From: Heliocidaris erythrogramma
Lineage: Eukaryota > Echinodermata > Echinoidea > Camarodonta > Echinometridae
Direction of reading: 5' to 3'
Length of the DNA: 64,000 bases
Assembly (NCBI GenBank): GCA_025617745.1
Contig: CM046856.1
Span: 44,569,049-44,633,048 of the forward strand
Shown here: one piece after another, positions 34,096-46,712 of the stretch
Layout of the letters: every line of letters begins with the position of its first letter
Position numbering within the stretch: position 1 is the first letter of the stretch
Position numbers and translations under genes: made by a program
The notes under the pieces: generated by a model
The model's input: only the letters and a program-made list of their open reading frames with translations
Told to the model about the DNA's origin: nothing
Database searches by the model: none

Positions 34096-36300
34096 TTGGT
34101 GATGCCGACCCTTCTTATTTCTTTCATTCATTATCAATAAAATAATGAAAAGGGTCTGTTTTAATACTAGGAATAAATATTTTGTCAGGAAGCTTTTCAA
34201 ATTTGTGTTCCTATTCACCCCGTTTTACGGTACCGTGAACGTTTCATACTGTGTTCCATAATCGTGTTTCAAAACGCTGATTTTGGCTTCACCGTTGGGC
34301 TGTAAAGCACACTTGCATTTGTTTTTATCTTATTTTTGGACTGCATTGTACATGCAACACCTTTCAAATTGGTTTTAGCCACTTTAATCACATTTCATAC
34401 ATCTTGCCTCACCTAAGCCAATTAATGCACTAATCTCAGTTTTGGTAGCAATAATCTCGCAATCGTTGATTTCGTGCGAAGTAAAAATACTTTCTTCCGA
34501 TATCAACGATCAGTTTTAAAATTGTTTAAAAATAAATAAATATTTGAATGGTACATAATAGGTGTCATTTAAAGTTCAGTGACTCTGTCAATATCAAGAC
34601 TATATTGACAAAGATGAAAAATATAGAGTCGCATTCAATATTTTGCACCTGTCGCTTGTTGTAAACATTTTATGGTTTTATCAAGCATGGTTGAACGCGT
34701 TTACAGTATAATCATCGGAAGTCATGAGGGAGGATTCTTTTTAGATATGAGCACTAGCATTTGAAGAAGGGCAAGGGGCGATTTGTCCCCCCCCCCCCCC
34801 CCCGGGTCAAATATTCAACTACGAAAAAAAAGGATAAATGACGTTTTTAATCATTTTGTTAAGCACTAAGAAGAAATTATTTTAAATTAAACTATAATAA
34901 ACATGCTCTGAAATCCTCATAAGTTTTTATATTTCTCAGAAATTTACTCACTCGACCAAGCAAAACCATAAAGCCAACTTTAAAAAATGAACCTCAAGAT
35001 GATAAGGGGAACATTGTATCAAACCCCAAAAGAGGGAATCATGAACACCATTCTAATTTTAAGAAAAACAGGATAGTGAAAGTTTGAAAGATATCGGACG
35101 AAGAAAAAGAAAATAATTATGAATGTCTGAAAAATGAGATCACTATATGCAAATCTCAAATTGGCAATTTGGTGAATTGACTGTGGGTCAACTTTAGGAA
35201 TAGAATCTTGCTTCATCTGGTTTGTCTGCTGAAATCAGATTCAAGTCTCACTTTAGGCAGGTTCTCTATGTCCTGACGAAGTGTTATACTAGGTAAGGAT
35301 TAATTGGTGGCCGTTCCGTTCTACAGTATTCATAATACCAGGAGTTATTTTTGACGGAAACGAATCACCTACTTTGGATATGACAAACCATAAAACTCAG
35401 GCAGCATGGTGGATATTGAGACGATGTTCCGACGGATCTGGTATGGTTAAAAAGCGAGGGTAACAACTGATCTCCACGTAAAATTTACGTGGAGATCAGT
35501 GCCCTTAACACAAAGGTTTGCAAATAATCGCAGATTTCAAACAACCGTTCTGATTTGTCAGGGGGTCATCATTTTGTATGAGATGTTCATGAGACAATGG
35601 CCGGTATCGATAAAACCAAGCAAATGCTTTTTCTAACCTTTTGCTTGCATTCGTAGTTGTTTAAAACAAGCAAATACAAGCAAGTAAATAATTCCAGATT
35701 CAAGAAAAAGCTTCTACTTGCATATGCCAAGCAAATGCTTCTGAAGACAATTATTTGCTTACTAGTAGAAATATCATCCTGGAAACAAATTTTTTAAAAC
35801 TTTCTCTTTTATTCAGAACAGTAAGTATTTGCTAACAAGAACAAGCATTAGCTTTGGAGAAAAAGGCAAGCAGATGCTAGATTGAAATTTTAAAATTGTG
35901 CTCTGGTCATCAGGCATTAACTTGATGTTTTCAAGCTCCTCAAATTGTAGCTTACGCTTTTACTTATCAAAAAAGATTAGCCATTTTTTTCTTTGCATTT
36001 TCCATTGCTTTCAACATTTCGTTGTTGAGAATAGGTAGTGACACTCTTTTGCATGTTACTCCATTTTTAAAAGTAAGTAAAACCCGTGTAATAACACTTT
36101 AATAATGGTATAATCAAGATCACTCTCCAAACAATATTTTGAAAGTGTCTCAGAATATACGAGAGAAACCTATACGGATGAGTTACAGTACATTTGTATG
36201 AGTACGGTATCTTTTTTCAGTATTAAGGGCTACACGGCATTTGCAAGCTTTAGAAAGACAAATACGAATCAAATCAAATCAGGTAATTACAAATATATTT
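34096..36300. other. Unassigned; one perfect palindrome
   Basis: No gene seen. A C run lies at 34788-34803. A 35-bp odd palindrome centred on 35483 spans 35466-35500 (arms ACTGATCTCCACGTAAA and inverse). The 35600-35880 stretch repeats the words AAGCAAATGCTT and AAGCAAATACAAG without clear periodicity. Confidence 0.5.
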
Positions 36301-36309
36301 CCTTCTTAT

Positions 36310-36680
36310 CAGGGGCGTCGCTAGAACATTTTGAATGGAAGGGGTGTAACACCCGAATTCGCCGACAAATCTTTAGGGTGTGACACCCAAATTTTCCGGC
36401 AAAAATGATGCACGCTAATTCCCCCGCCCCCCCCCCCCCACGAGCGAGCGAAGCGAGCGAACATATTTTTTTCTACTTGTCGTAGTTGCCCAAATATGTG
36501 GATATTCTGCTACCTCGCTGCCCGAATATGAAATGGTGGTTGCCCGAATATCGGAAGTTTGAAAATCCTCAGGGAGAGGGGCTGCAGCCCATTTCCGAGG
36601 GGGCGCCTTTTGCCTGAATATTAACTTTCCAGTGTTTGCGAGCGAGCGAAGCAAGCGAGCAAAAGAACTTGGCAGTTTTT
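36310..36680. repeat. Dispersed GCGAGCGAG repeat, copy 2
   Basis: Begins CAGGGGCGTCGCTAGAACAT, contains GGGTGTGACACCCAAATTTT, two GAGCGAGCGAAGCGAGCG blocks, ATATGTGGATATTCTGCTAC and CTCGCTGCCCGAATATG. Parallels 25913-26500. Confidence 0.7.
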
Positions 36681-37432
36681 CCTTCGTTATATTTCCTTCC
36701 CTGCTTTTTTTTTGCCGACAGAGGTGGTGCATTTTCCCACAGCAATCTGTGAGACTTTTGTATACGTATCTATCATATTATATTTTCCCCTTGCATAAAT
36801 TATGTGTTTATCTCATAAGTCTTGCTTACCTCTTTCAATACCTGTGATTTTCATACACTTACCATTTAAATATTTGCATGACTCCTGCATGAGCTGCTTG
36901 TCCTGATTTCTCTGCAATCTCCGTGTTACTCATGCATGTTATATCCACCTTCTAAGTTCTTGTGTTATATACCCATGCATGTTATCTAATTACCATCCTT
37001 TGAACGGTGTGACTGTTACTCATGTATGCCATGTTTACTGTTACAGACCCTGTGGTACCCCCAAGTGCTACTCATTGCATAAATACCCACTTTAGTCATT
37101 CGTGCATTAGTCACCCCTGTCACAGTTTAATCATGTTTATATAATTGTCTATTTATTGTCCTTCTATAAATATACACCTTGCTCACTATTCGATTAGTTC
37201 TTAATTCTGATGATCAGACGGTCATAATTCCAAATATTTCCAAATATATAACTATTGCCCTATACCCCCCTCATTAAAAAGAGCCTTAAACGTTCTCGTT
37301 TGTTATATTATCATTCATTGAAAAACAATCTGTATATGATAATTCCGTATTTTAGTATAGAATTTATTCATTGGCGCTAAACTGTTATTGCTTATGATCA
37401 TATAGTTTCATTTTTTTTTATTATTTTCATTA
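36681..37432. other. Unassigned AT-rich stretch
   Basis: No gene or repeat structure recognised before the truncated LINE. Confidence 0.4.
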
Positions 37433-39288
37433 TTGTCCTCCTTTTCTAAAATTTTGGAAAAAATTGTTCATACTCGTATTATTTCATTTTGTAAAAAGTT
37501 GGATATATTTACATGCACGCAATTTGGTTTTAGGGGAAAGCACAGCACTGTGCACGCTTTATTATCTTTCATTGACAAAGCTGCTCATTCTTTTGATAAT
37601 TCCTCTCACATGGTTGGCATCTTCCTGGACTACTCCAAGGCTTTCGACACAATTGATCATGAAATATTACTTTATAAATTATCACATTATGGTATACGAG
37701 GGACGGCCTTGGAGTGGTTCAGGAGCTACCTGACTAGTAGAAAACAATACGTCTCTTTAAATGGTCATGATTCTGACTCTAATTTCATTAATTTGCGGAG
37801 TTCCTCAAGGTAGTCTTCTCGGCCCCCTTTTATTTATTTTTTACCTCAATGATTTTTCCCGATCATCTGACGTCTTATCATTTATTCTCTTCGCCGATGA
37901 CACTAATTTGTTTCTCTCGCATGATGACCCCCTCTCATTAGCCGAAATTGTCAATAATGAATTAATTAATGTTTTACAATGGATACAAGCAAATGAATTG
38001 TCTTTAAATTTCCAAAAAACAAAGTACATAGTGTTTAGTAATTCTATCCATTCATTACCGATAGACATTCGTTTTGGTGATTCTATATTGGAGTGCGTAT
38101 CTTCTATTAAATTTCTTGGGGTAATTGTTGATAATAAATTACTTTGGAAAAATCATATTGATAATATCTGTAAAATAATATCTCGAAATATCGGTGTTTT
38201 AAAAATAGGGTTAAAAAAGACCTTCCATTAGAATCTCTTTTGACACTTTATTCTTCTATGATATTACCTTACTTAAATTATAGTTTATTGGTTTGCGGTA
38301 CGGCTAGCGAACGTTTTTTAAATAGATTACTTTTCTTACAGAAAAGGGCAATTCGGATAATTACTAACTCTCATTGGCTTGCCCACACTGACCGTTTATT
38401 CTTTAATAATAAAATATTAAAAATTGATGATTTATATTCATTTCAATTGGGACAATTCATGTACAGTTATGTTAAGAATAATTTACCCTCTCATTTTCAG
38501 GATTTGTTTGTGAAAAATGATAAAGTACATACTTATCCCCCAAGACAATCCGACGAATTTCATTTACCACGGCTGAGAACTCAATTTGCGCAAAATACTT
38601 TTTTTTTATGAGGGGCCCCAAATTTTGGAATAGTTTAAGTGATGACATAAAAAACTCTCCGTCTCTTAATTCATTTAAAAAGAAATTAAAATTAAGTTTC
38701 TTGCAAACGTATACTATATAATTTATTAGAGGTTGTCTCTTTCTCATTAATCTCACAATATGTGCGCTTATCTCTAATTAATATTCATTTTAAATCACTG
38801 TCTCTCTCTCTCTCCTATACGCTTCATTACTTTCTTTACCATGCAGCTGTCCCTCTTTTAATTGTATTGTCCTGTCCTGTCCAGTCCTGTCCCGTCCTTT
38901 CCTATCCTGTTGCATTCTGATCTCATTGTTAATTGTCCTGCGTCATGTTTCTGTTGGTGAATATCCTTAATCAGTAGTTTATATTAATAGATACAATTAC
39001 TGAAGTTGTAGCCTCGATATAATTTTTTTTTTTTTTTACTACGTTTAGTATTAAAGGTAATATTATTCAGAGGGTACCACAATCTACAAGCAATGCTTTT
39101 CAGTGGATCCCTCCATTTCTTCAGAAAACAGGGTACAATCTTTTGATTTCTTGTACAATAATTTTACATAATGAATTTCGTGATGTCAACAAAAATCATT
39201 CTCGTATTTTATTCTGTTATATACTTAAAATATTGTATGATTCTGATGAAATGAAAAATAAAATTGAATTGAATTGAATTGAATGTAG
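37433..39288 (+). pseudogene. 5'-truncated CR1/L2-like LINE with (TTGAA)n tail
   Basis: Begins abruptly inside RT at FSKILEKIVH. Frame 37433-37813 includes FGFRGKHSTVHALLSFID and LDYSKAFDTIDHEILLYKL, with the first catalytic Asp. Frame 37761-38231 has CGVPQGSLLGPLLF and FADDTNLF, the catalytic core. Frame 38240-38611 has the C-terminal region (LPYLNYSLLVCGTA, LLFLQKRAIRIITNSHW), and RGPKFWNSLS resumes after a frameshift near 38610. Three frameshifts at least; otherwise well preserved. The 3' UTR of ~560 bp ends in TTGAATTGAATTGAATTGAA at 39265-39285. Non-functional. Confidence 0.85.
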
Positions 39289-40695
39289 TTTCGATTGTGT
39301 TTCTTTTTCAGATTTTCCTTTAAGATTGGGGAGTTGACTCCTCTACAATCATGCCAATACTTTCAGGAGCAGCTATTTCTGAATTTGAACCATCACGATC
39401 AAGATTACATTCAGAATGAAATTTGAAAATTGCTTTCAGAGTATCTGTTCATGCCATTGTATTCCTACTTGTGCCATTTGCAAATGTTTTCTAAGGAAAA
39501 GGAGACTTGCTAGCTTTGCCTGACATAGATATAACTATGCTAATGTATGAAAGGTTGTTTGGTAGTATCGTGTGACTTTGTCAGTGCCCTTGTCATTGCT
39601 TGTGCACCTGCAAGGTGCTCTGAGGCATCTGAGCATGCTTCGGCGCACATTTCGATATCCCAACTAATTGTTTGAACCATAAGCACGAGCTCAAGTATTT
39701 GCTCAAGCATCAGCTGTCAGGTCAAGGAAAAGGTTGGGTCAGGTAGCTGTTGCTAGAGCATTTGAGTGTCCTTCGTCAATATCGTTTAAACTACGGTATA
39801 GGCCCCACCTTCCCAACACCACACCCCGTGATGAACACATGGACCTTTCTGCATACAAACTGCAAAGTCCTAATCTACATGCTAGATCTGCACAATTATC
39901 TGAAACTAAAAGTTTGCACTATAATTGCAGCAATCCCGATCAGACTATCCCACACATAGTAAAAATACCGACAAATTTTCATTGCTTGTGCACCTGCAAG
40001 CAAAAGAAATCCGCAATCATGATATTTGACATTGCTTTTCAACATGCACCTTTACATCAATTTTTTAAACATCTAAGAAAGATACTGTGTTATGGGATTT
40101 TTCGTTCTCGGATAGAAGAGCCACAATCCAGTATTATCCATTGGGAAGATCACCATGTTTTCCTGTCGAGCACCTCTAATTAGCAATATTATTTGTAGCA
40201 TCTGAACACTTAAGGTGATGCATTTCCTTTAAGTGTTCAGATACTACAAATAATATTATTGCTGATGAGAGGTACTCCACAGGAATAAAATAATTTGTAG
40301 TATCTGAACACTTAAAAGTATCGTGTTGTAATAGTTCCAGATGTTTATTCCTACAAATTAAAGGGCTGTGCTATTTCTCAAATAGCCTGCGACAGCTCAT
40401 TTCGCCAACTTGGATTTGCGGCCCAGGGATAAAATTGAACTTTGACCTGACCTTCCGTTTGTGAACTCGACTTAAATTGAAAATATAACATCATCAAGGC
40501 ATTCGGCACCACATACCCGTCAAAGATGAAATCAAATCAAAGTACTATCCATTATATCAAGTTCAATTTTGACATTGAATTGACCCCTTCTGACCAATGA
40601 ATAAATGAATTATTTCAGAGATTAGTTCTACACACTCAAAACCCCTTCATTTAAACATTAGACATCTATAGCAGTTTAAAGCATGCACTGTCATG
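39289..40695. other. Unassigned; imperfect palindrome at 40168-40275
   Basis: CACCTCTAATTAGCAATATT-like sequence and ATCTGAACACTTAAGG are mirrored by CCTTTAAGTGTTCAGAT and AATATTATTGCTGATGAGAG with almost no loop (centre near 40221). A third partial copy, GTAGTATCTGAACACTTAAA, lies at 40298-40317. No gene supported. Confidence 0.5.
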
Positions 40696-41428
40696 GGCTT
40701 GTCTCGAATGGGTGGGTTGCGGGAGCGGGATGGGAGCGGGAACGGGCGCACCCTTTCGAGACAAGCCCCCCGGTTATCCCAGCGAGACGTTCAATGAACG
40801 CGCCACTTCGAGACAACCGGGGGAGGGGGGCTTTCCTCGAATGGGTGTGTTGAGTAGACTTTTGTAACAGACGTTTTAGAAATTTTTGAAAAATGTACTC
40901 TTGCTGGTTTTTTCGTTTTTCTTTTGTCTAAGATGTAGAAAATATAATAAAACAGTATCTAAAAAAAGCTTTTGACAAGGAAATCATTATTGGGGCAAAA
41001 TAAATAGGAGAATTGAATAATTATGCATTAAAACACACGGGGACGAAAGGGCAAGTGGCGTAGCTAGGATTTTTTATTTATTTATTTTTATTTTTTTGGC
41101 GTGACCTGTTAAATATTGTGAAATTGTGTTACAGACATGTGCTGACATAAACCAGAGTTTGCGAAAATTGACCCCTATTTACATTTTCCCGGGAATATTT
41201 TTTCATCTTCCGCACTCATCTTCCTATTTTCTTACTACATTAGCAAATATCTTGTTAGTCTTTGTTTTTGGTCAGAATCAAATGAATGTATGAGGTTGCA
41301 TGAATTCATAATGGAATGTTCATTTAAAATTCAAAGGTCTGGTCGGGCAGACAGTCCAGAATAGAAGTTAATTCACTGCAGCGTATTTTTTTTAAGGGGG
41401 GCACAAGATGGCCATGCCCCACCCCTTA

Positions 41429-44400
41429 TTTATTTATTTATTTATTTATTTATTTCTGATTTTATACAGGGTGGCTCATATCACCAATTTGGTGGTCTTC
41501 CATGAGGCCCTGTTTGGTAACAATAAAACAAATAACATCAACAATAATCAATATATATAAATACACAAGCATAAACACGTATAATACACATTAATCGGTA
41601 TCCTCATTAGTTCAGTAATCATTCAGTAATATTCATTGACTATTTACAAGAATTTTCGAATCGAATTTTAAATTAAGGATTATTAGCATTGTAAACTGTG
41701 AAATAATCAAATTAAAATATGGATGATAACCACACATCAAAATGAGGGGAAAATAATTAATTAACAACACATATACCAAAGAAGTTGCTATGCATAATAT
41801 CCCCATATAGTTCACAGCTTACATCTCCTCTGCAGCTAACAGAGCTTTTAGAGTGTATTTGAAACTGTTTAAAGTAGGCAACATTTTGATAGAAGTTTCA
41901 AGTTAGTTCCATACTGCAATTCCAGATATTAGGGGACTATGTTTGTATGTGTCCGTCCTAAATTTAGGTACACGCAATGTATCTCTTACAGCATGTCTTG
42001 TGCTGTGATCATGTAGAGAGCTGACATGTTGTAAATCTTTTTTTAAGTATTCTGGTGCCACGCCATGCATTGCTTTATACATCATCACTGCACGTCCAAA
42101 CTGGAAACGTGTCTGAATAGGCATCCAACCTAACCGACTAAACATATCTTTTGAGGATACATCGAATCCTTCTCCCAACACTATACGGGCAGCCCGTTTC
42201 TGAACCTTTTGTAGTTTAATAGTTTGTCTTTGAAATCTTTCGGACCAAACAGAGGAACAATAATCAAAATGAGGAAGGACGATGGAATTATATAGAAGTT
42301 TCAGAGACCTAGTTGGAACATAACTTTTTGCTCGCTTAATTACACTAATATTTTTTTGAGCAGTCTTAATAACTTTTTCCACATGTTCCGTCCATCACTT
42401 GGCAACTTTAACTCTTTTCAGACAACTGCCGTTTAGTGTGACAGAAAAATCCTTTACACTATTAAGAATTGATCGTGGTCCAATAAGCATCACATTTGTC
42501 TTATCAGCATTAAGAACTAGACGGTTTTTTGTTACCCACGAAAAAACATTTTCTAAACCTTTTGTTAGCTTTCGCTCTACTTCTGCAACACTTCTTCCGT
42601 TAACTGTTAGAGTGGTGTCGTCGGCATACATATCAACAATACCTTCATCAATACATTTTGGTAAGCTATTAATGTAGATAGAAAAAAGTGGCCCAAGAAT
42701 TGAACCTTGTGGGACACCCATCACAATTTTTGAGGAACTTGAAGTGGTCCCTTTAAAACAAACCGTCTGTTCTCGGTTAGACAGATATGATACAAACCAC
42801 TGAACACTCCTATCAGAACAGCCAATGGCTTTCAGTTTATGTAACAGAATATCGTGATCAACAGTGTCAAATGCTTTCCTCAAATCAATGAAAGCAACAC
42901 CTGTTAATTCATTGTTATCAATATTCAATGACCATTGGTTAACTAATTTCATAAGAGCTGTTGCAGTAGAGTGAAGGGGACGAAAACTTGATTGGTTAGC
43001 ACACAATATTTCATATTTGTCGAGAAAATCACATAGTTGGAAATGCACAGCTTTTTCTAGAATCTTGCTTACTACGGATAATATCGATATTGGTCTGTAA
43101 TTACTGGGAGTGGACATATCACCAGCCTTGTAAATTGGAATAACTCTCGCTTTTTTCAAGATTTTAGGCACTTGTCCTGTTGCAATTGACTTATCGATAA
43201 GGCACGTTAAAGAGTCAACAATGACATATTTCGCCATTTTCAAAAGACGGCAACTTATTCCATCATCACCTGTTGCTTTATCGTCACTCATGTTTTCAAT
43301 TTCTTTTAAAACAAATGCGTTCGTGACTTGATGTAGTTCAAACTTTTCTTCAGTATTAGCTAGCTCATTTTCTTCTAGAATGATTTCAGCGTGTTTTGGG
43401 ATATCACGCGTAATATTTTGAGCACAAGTAACAAAATATTCATTAAATGTTTGAGCAATACCTTTGTCATCAGTAATTTTGGTCCCATTCACGTCTAGGC
43501 TGCTGGGTAAGACATGATTGGATTTAGGAATAATGTGCTTGATACTCTGCCACATTTTTTTGCTATTCCCTTTACTCATATCTATCTGAGAACTGTGATA
43601 ATTTCTTTTTTCTTTTTTCAGAAGATAATTCACTTTGTTCTTCAGTTCTTTGTACCTAGCCCATGATGTGTCACCACCTTTCTTAAGCGCCACATCATGG
43701 GCATGATCTCTTTCACGCATTGTTTCAATTATATCGTCATTAATCCAAGGGCACGCATTATTTCGTATTCTTTTTTCACATAACGGCATATGTTTATCAA
43801 CAACATGCATAAATAATTTATGCCACGTCTCCCATGCAATGTCAATATCATCAAAATTTACATATGATCTCCATGGAATTTTTTGAAGATCATATAGAAA
43901 ATCTTTGAGATCGAGGTTTTTTAACGAACGAAATTTAGCAGATTTGGCCTTAGCGGATTTTTTATTGTTATTGAAACTTCTCACAGTATAGACTAGATAA
44001 TGGTCACTAATGCTAGTCTTAAAAACACCAGTCTCAGAAAACAACTCGGGATTAGTGACAAAAATCAAGTCAATGATTGAGTATGTATTTTGAGTTATAC
44101 GGGTAGGCATGTCAACCAATTGCTTAAGACCATATAACTCAAATAGGAATTTGTATCTCTTTTTATCACTGATAAAATTACAGTTAAAATCTCCCAAAAT
44201 AGCACAACTAATATTTTCAGACATTACTTTTGCAAGGCATGTATCAAGTTTCTCAAAATAATCTATCGTCGAATTCGGTGGCCTATAAATTGAACCTACC
44301 AATATAGGAGGTTTGTGGGGATGACAGAGCTCCAGCCACAAACATTCTAAGTCATTACTGTTTAAATCATGCCTTTGCTTGAAATCATACTTATTGGATA

Positions 44401-44885
44401 CGTACATAGCAACGCCACCGCCATGTCTGTTTCGGTCTTTACGAAGCAATCCAAAGCCATCTATGTTTAGTTCAGAGTCAGGTATTGATGAGTCACACAG
44501 TGTTTCATTCAAACATACTATATCAAAAGGCTCATTTTTAAGTAAGATTTTCAGCTCATCAATCTTATATATAAGACTGTGAATGTTTAAGTGAGAAAAC
44601 TTAATGCCCCTTTGCTTTATTGTGGGAATACATCCATTTACTAAATCCTTTAATTTGTCGGTATGTGACTTGTCGGTATCAACATTTTAAGAACTGACAT
44701 CAGTACTATTAAACGAAGGTGACTTTGGCATTACTTCAAAAGATCTGTCATGTTCATTCTTTTTGTTATAATCAATTAACTGTTCATGACCGATCGAACA
44801 ACATTGAGGTATTCGTACCACTCCTCCTTGGTAGTTTTGAGCCGGGCCCTGTTGGATGCTTGGGAGTGGACATATCACCAGCCTT
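41429..44885 (-). mobile_element. CR1/Jockey-like LINE inside the foldback
   Basis: Minus-strand LINE with endonuclease-RT ORF and a 3' end of (AAATA)n, seen on + as TTATT repeats at 41426-41455. Upstream of the ATG at 44512 the frame stays open with endonuclease-like residues (LNIHSLIYKIDEL). The 5' boundary coincides with a 25-bp repeat of RT sequence at 44861-44885. Confidence 0.8.
41903..44620 (-). pseudogene. LINE ORF2: APE endonuclease and reverse transcriptase, with nonsense codons
   Basis: Endonuclease motifs in order: GGGVAMYVSN, SIYRPPNSTIDYF, ILGDFNCNF, SISDHYLVY. The RT follows: YRPISILSVVSKILEKAVH, FRPLHSTATALMKLV, FIDLRKAFDTVDHDILLHKL, GVPQGSILGPLFSIYINSLP and catalytic MYADDTTL. 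The 705-codon frame (44512-42395) ends at TGA, but the same frame continues at once with WTEHVEKVIKTAQKNI and the C-terminal domain (42382-41903). The stop seems to come with a small deletion of the usual LGV.ID block. A second stop after AVWN precedes a last in-frame stretch (LETSIKMLPTLNSFKYTLKA). Copy nearly intact but inactive. Confidence 0.88.
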
Positions 44886-45690
44886 ATTGGTGGGTGAGTA
44901 AGAAAATAGGAAGATGAGTGAGGAAGATGAAAACATATTCCTGGGAAAATGTAAATAGGGGTCAATTTTCGAAGACTCTGGTGGTTTCCTCCCCGGGGAT
45001 AGGAGGGGGGTAAAACAAATTCCAACATCTCCGGGATAGGGGGTCACTTTTGAAAAGGAGGTACGAGCATAGGCCTACCCCTTGTATGGGTAGTTGGGGG
45101 CCGGGTATAAACGACCTTTTGATATACGTTTTAACTTTTGATAGTGGGTATTGATAGAATGATAGTGGTATTAAAAGGTGTTTCTAACTTTGGAAAGATG
45201 ATAAACACACCTTGGCTTATGTCAGCACATGTCTGTAACACAATTTCACAATATTTAACAGGTCACGCCAAAAAAATAAAAATAAATAAATAAAAAATCC
45301 TAGCTACGCCACTTGCCCTTTCGTCCCCGTGTGTTTTAATGCATAATTATTCAATTCTCCTATTTATTTTGCCCAAATAATGATTTCCTTGTCAAAAGCT
45401 TTTTTAGATACTGTTTTATTATATTTTCTACATCTTAGACAAAAGAAAAACGAAAAAACCAGCAAGAGTACATTTTTCAAAAAATTCTAAAACGTCTGTT
45501 ACAAAAGTCTACTCAACACACCCATTCGAGGAAAGCCCCCCGGTTGTCTCGAAGTGGCGCGTTCATTGAACTTCTCGCTGGGAACGCGTCCATTCGAGAT
45601 AACCGGGGGGGGCTTGTCTCAAAAGGGTGTGCCCGTTCCCGCTCCCATCCCGCTCCCGCAACCCACCCATTCGAGACAAGCCCTGTCATG

Positions 45691-46408
45691 TCTACAGGTT
45701 ACAAATTTGATCTTTATGACCGCAGAAGTTGCGTTAAAAATGAACTCTACGTCACTCGAAACCCCTATATACATACATAATACACTGGTATGTAACATGT
45801 ACTTCAAAATGGGTTTCAATATGGCTACCATACGCCATTTGGGATTTATGCAAATTATGAAAAATTAATCAAGTTTGCACCTTGGGAAACAAAGATGAAA
45901 TTGTTCTAGGACAACATAAGACCACAAATCATCAAAAACAATCTCTAGGTTTATAAATTGTCAAGCAGATTAAACCATAGATTTGAGCCTCTAATGTCTT
46001 CGTTATCATGCCTCCACAGTATAAGGCATGATATTATAGAAGCCAACCGTCAAAAGGTAATATTGGGGCACGTGTAAAGCAAAACAGAGCGAATTTGAAC
46101 GTCTCTCTTATAATTAGGCATCGAAATAAAATCTGAAATATCTTCAAACATACAAATTTATGCACGAACTATAAAGAATAAATCCGTCCAAACACTCTCA
46201 TTCAAAATGCAATATGACAAAAATTTGCTCGTTCACAAATATTTCACCCATTGTGCTTTTGCTTAATATGACACTAAATGAAGAAATGAAGATTAAATCA
46301 AAATCAAATTAAGAACAGAAAGGAACACCGGACATCCAAACCCCCACCACCACCCTCTCTCGCCTCTTCTGACGCTTAAAAATGTTGGGGTTTTTTCTGG
46401 TGCACCAT
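45691..46408. other. Unassigned flank
   Basis: AT-rich sequence between the foldback and a tandem array; no gene recognised. Confidence 0.4.
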
Positions 46409-46712
46409 ACTGGGACACTATTACACTATAAGTGCTCATTTATGAATAAAAATCATGATTACATTCTTCTCAACATACTGTAGCAAAAATTTAGAGGATA
46501 TTGTTTTTCTACTAGTACTGGGACACTATTACACTATAAGTGCTCATTTATGAATAAAAATCATGATTACATTCTTCTCAAAATACTGTAGCAAAAATTT
46601 AGAGGATATTGTTTTTCTACTAGTACTGGGACACTTTTACACTATAAGTGCTCATTTATGAATAAAAATCATGATTACATTCTTGTCAACTTACTGTAGC
46701 AAAAATTTGCAC
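46409..46712. repeat. 108-bp tandem repeat, 2.8 copies
   Basis: ACTGGGACACTATTACACTA begins units at 46409 and 46517, and a variant at 46625. Near-identical over TGCTCATTTATGAATAAAAA. Confidence 0.95.

Larger units (their letters stand above)
40696..45682. mobile_element. Composite foldback transposon with 8-bp target duplication
   Basis: CTGTCATG occurs at 40688-40695 and 45683-45690. Ends are GGCTTGTCTCGAATGGGTGG and its inverse. The arms (40696-41240 and about 44886-45682) match for more than 500 bp; the left arm lacks about 230 bp present on the right (near 44990-45210). Between them lies a CR1-like LINE on the minus strand. An 8-bp duplication suggests hAT, P or Merlin; GG-starting ends would fit Merlin. 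Unresolved. Confidence 0.85.

Noticed and set aside
40358-40385. TTAA followed by AGGGCTGTGC
   Set aside because: No inverted partner next to a TTAA in the window.
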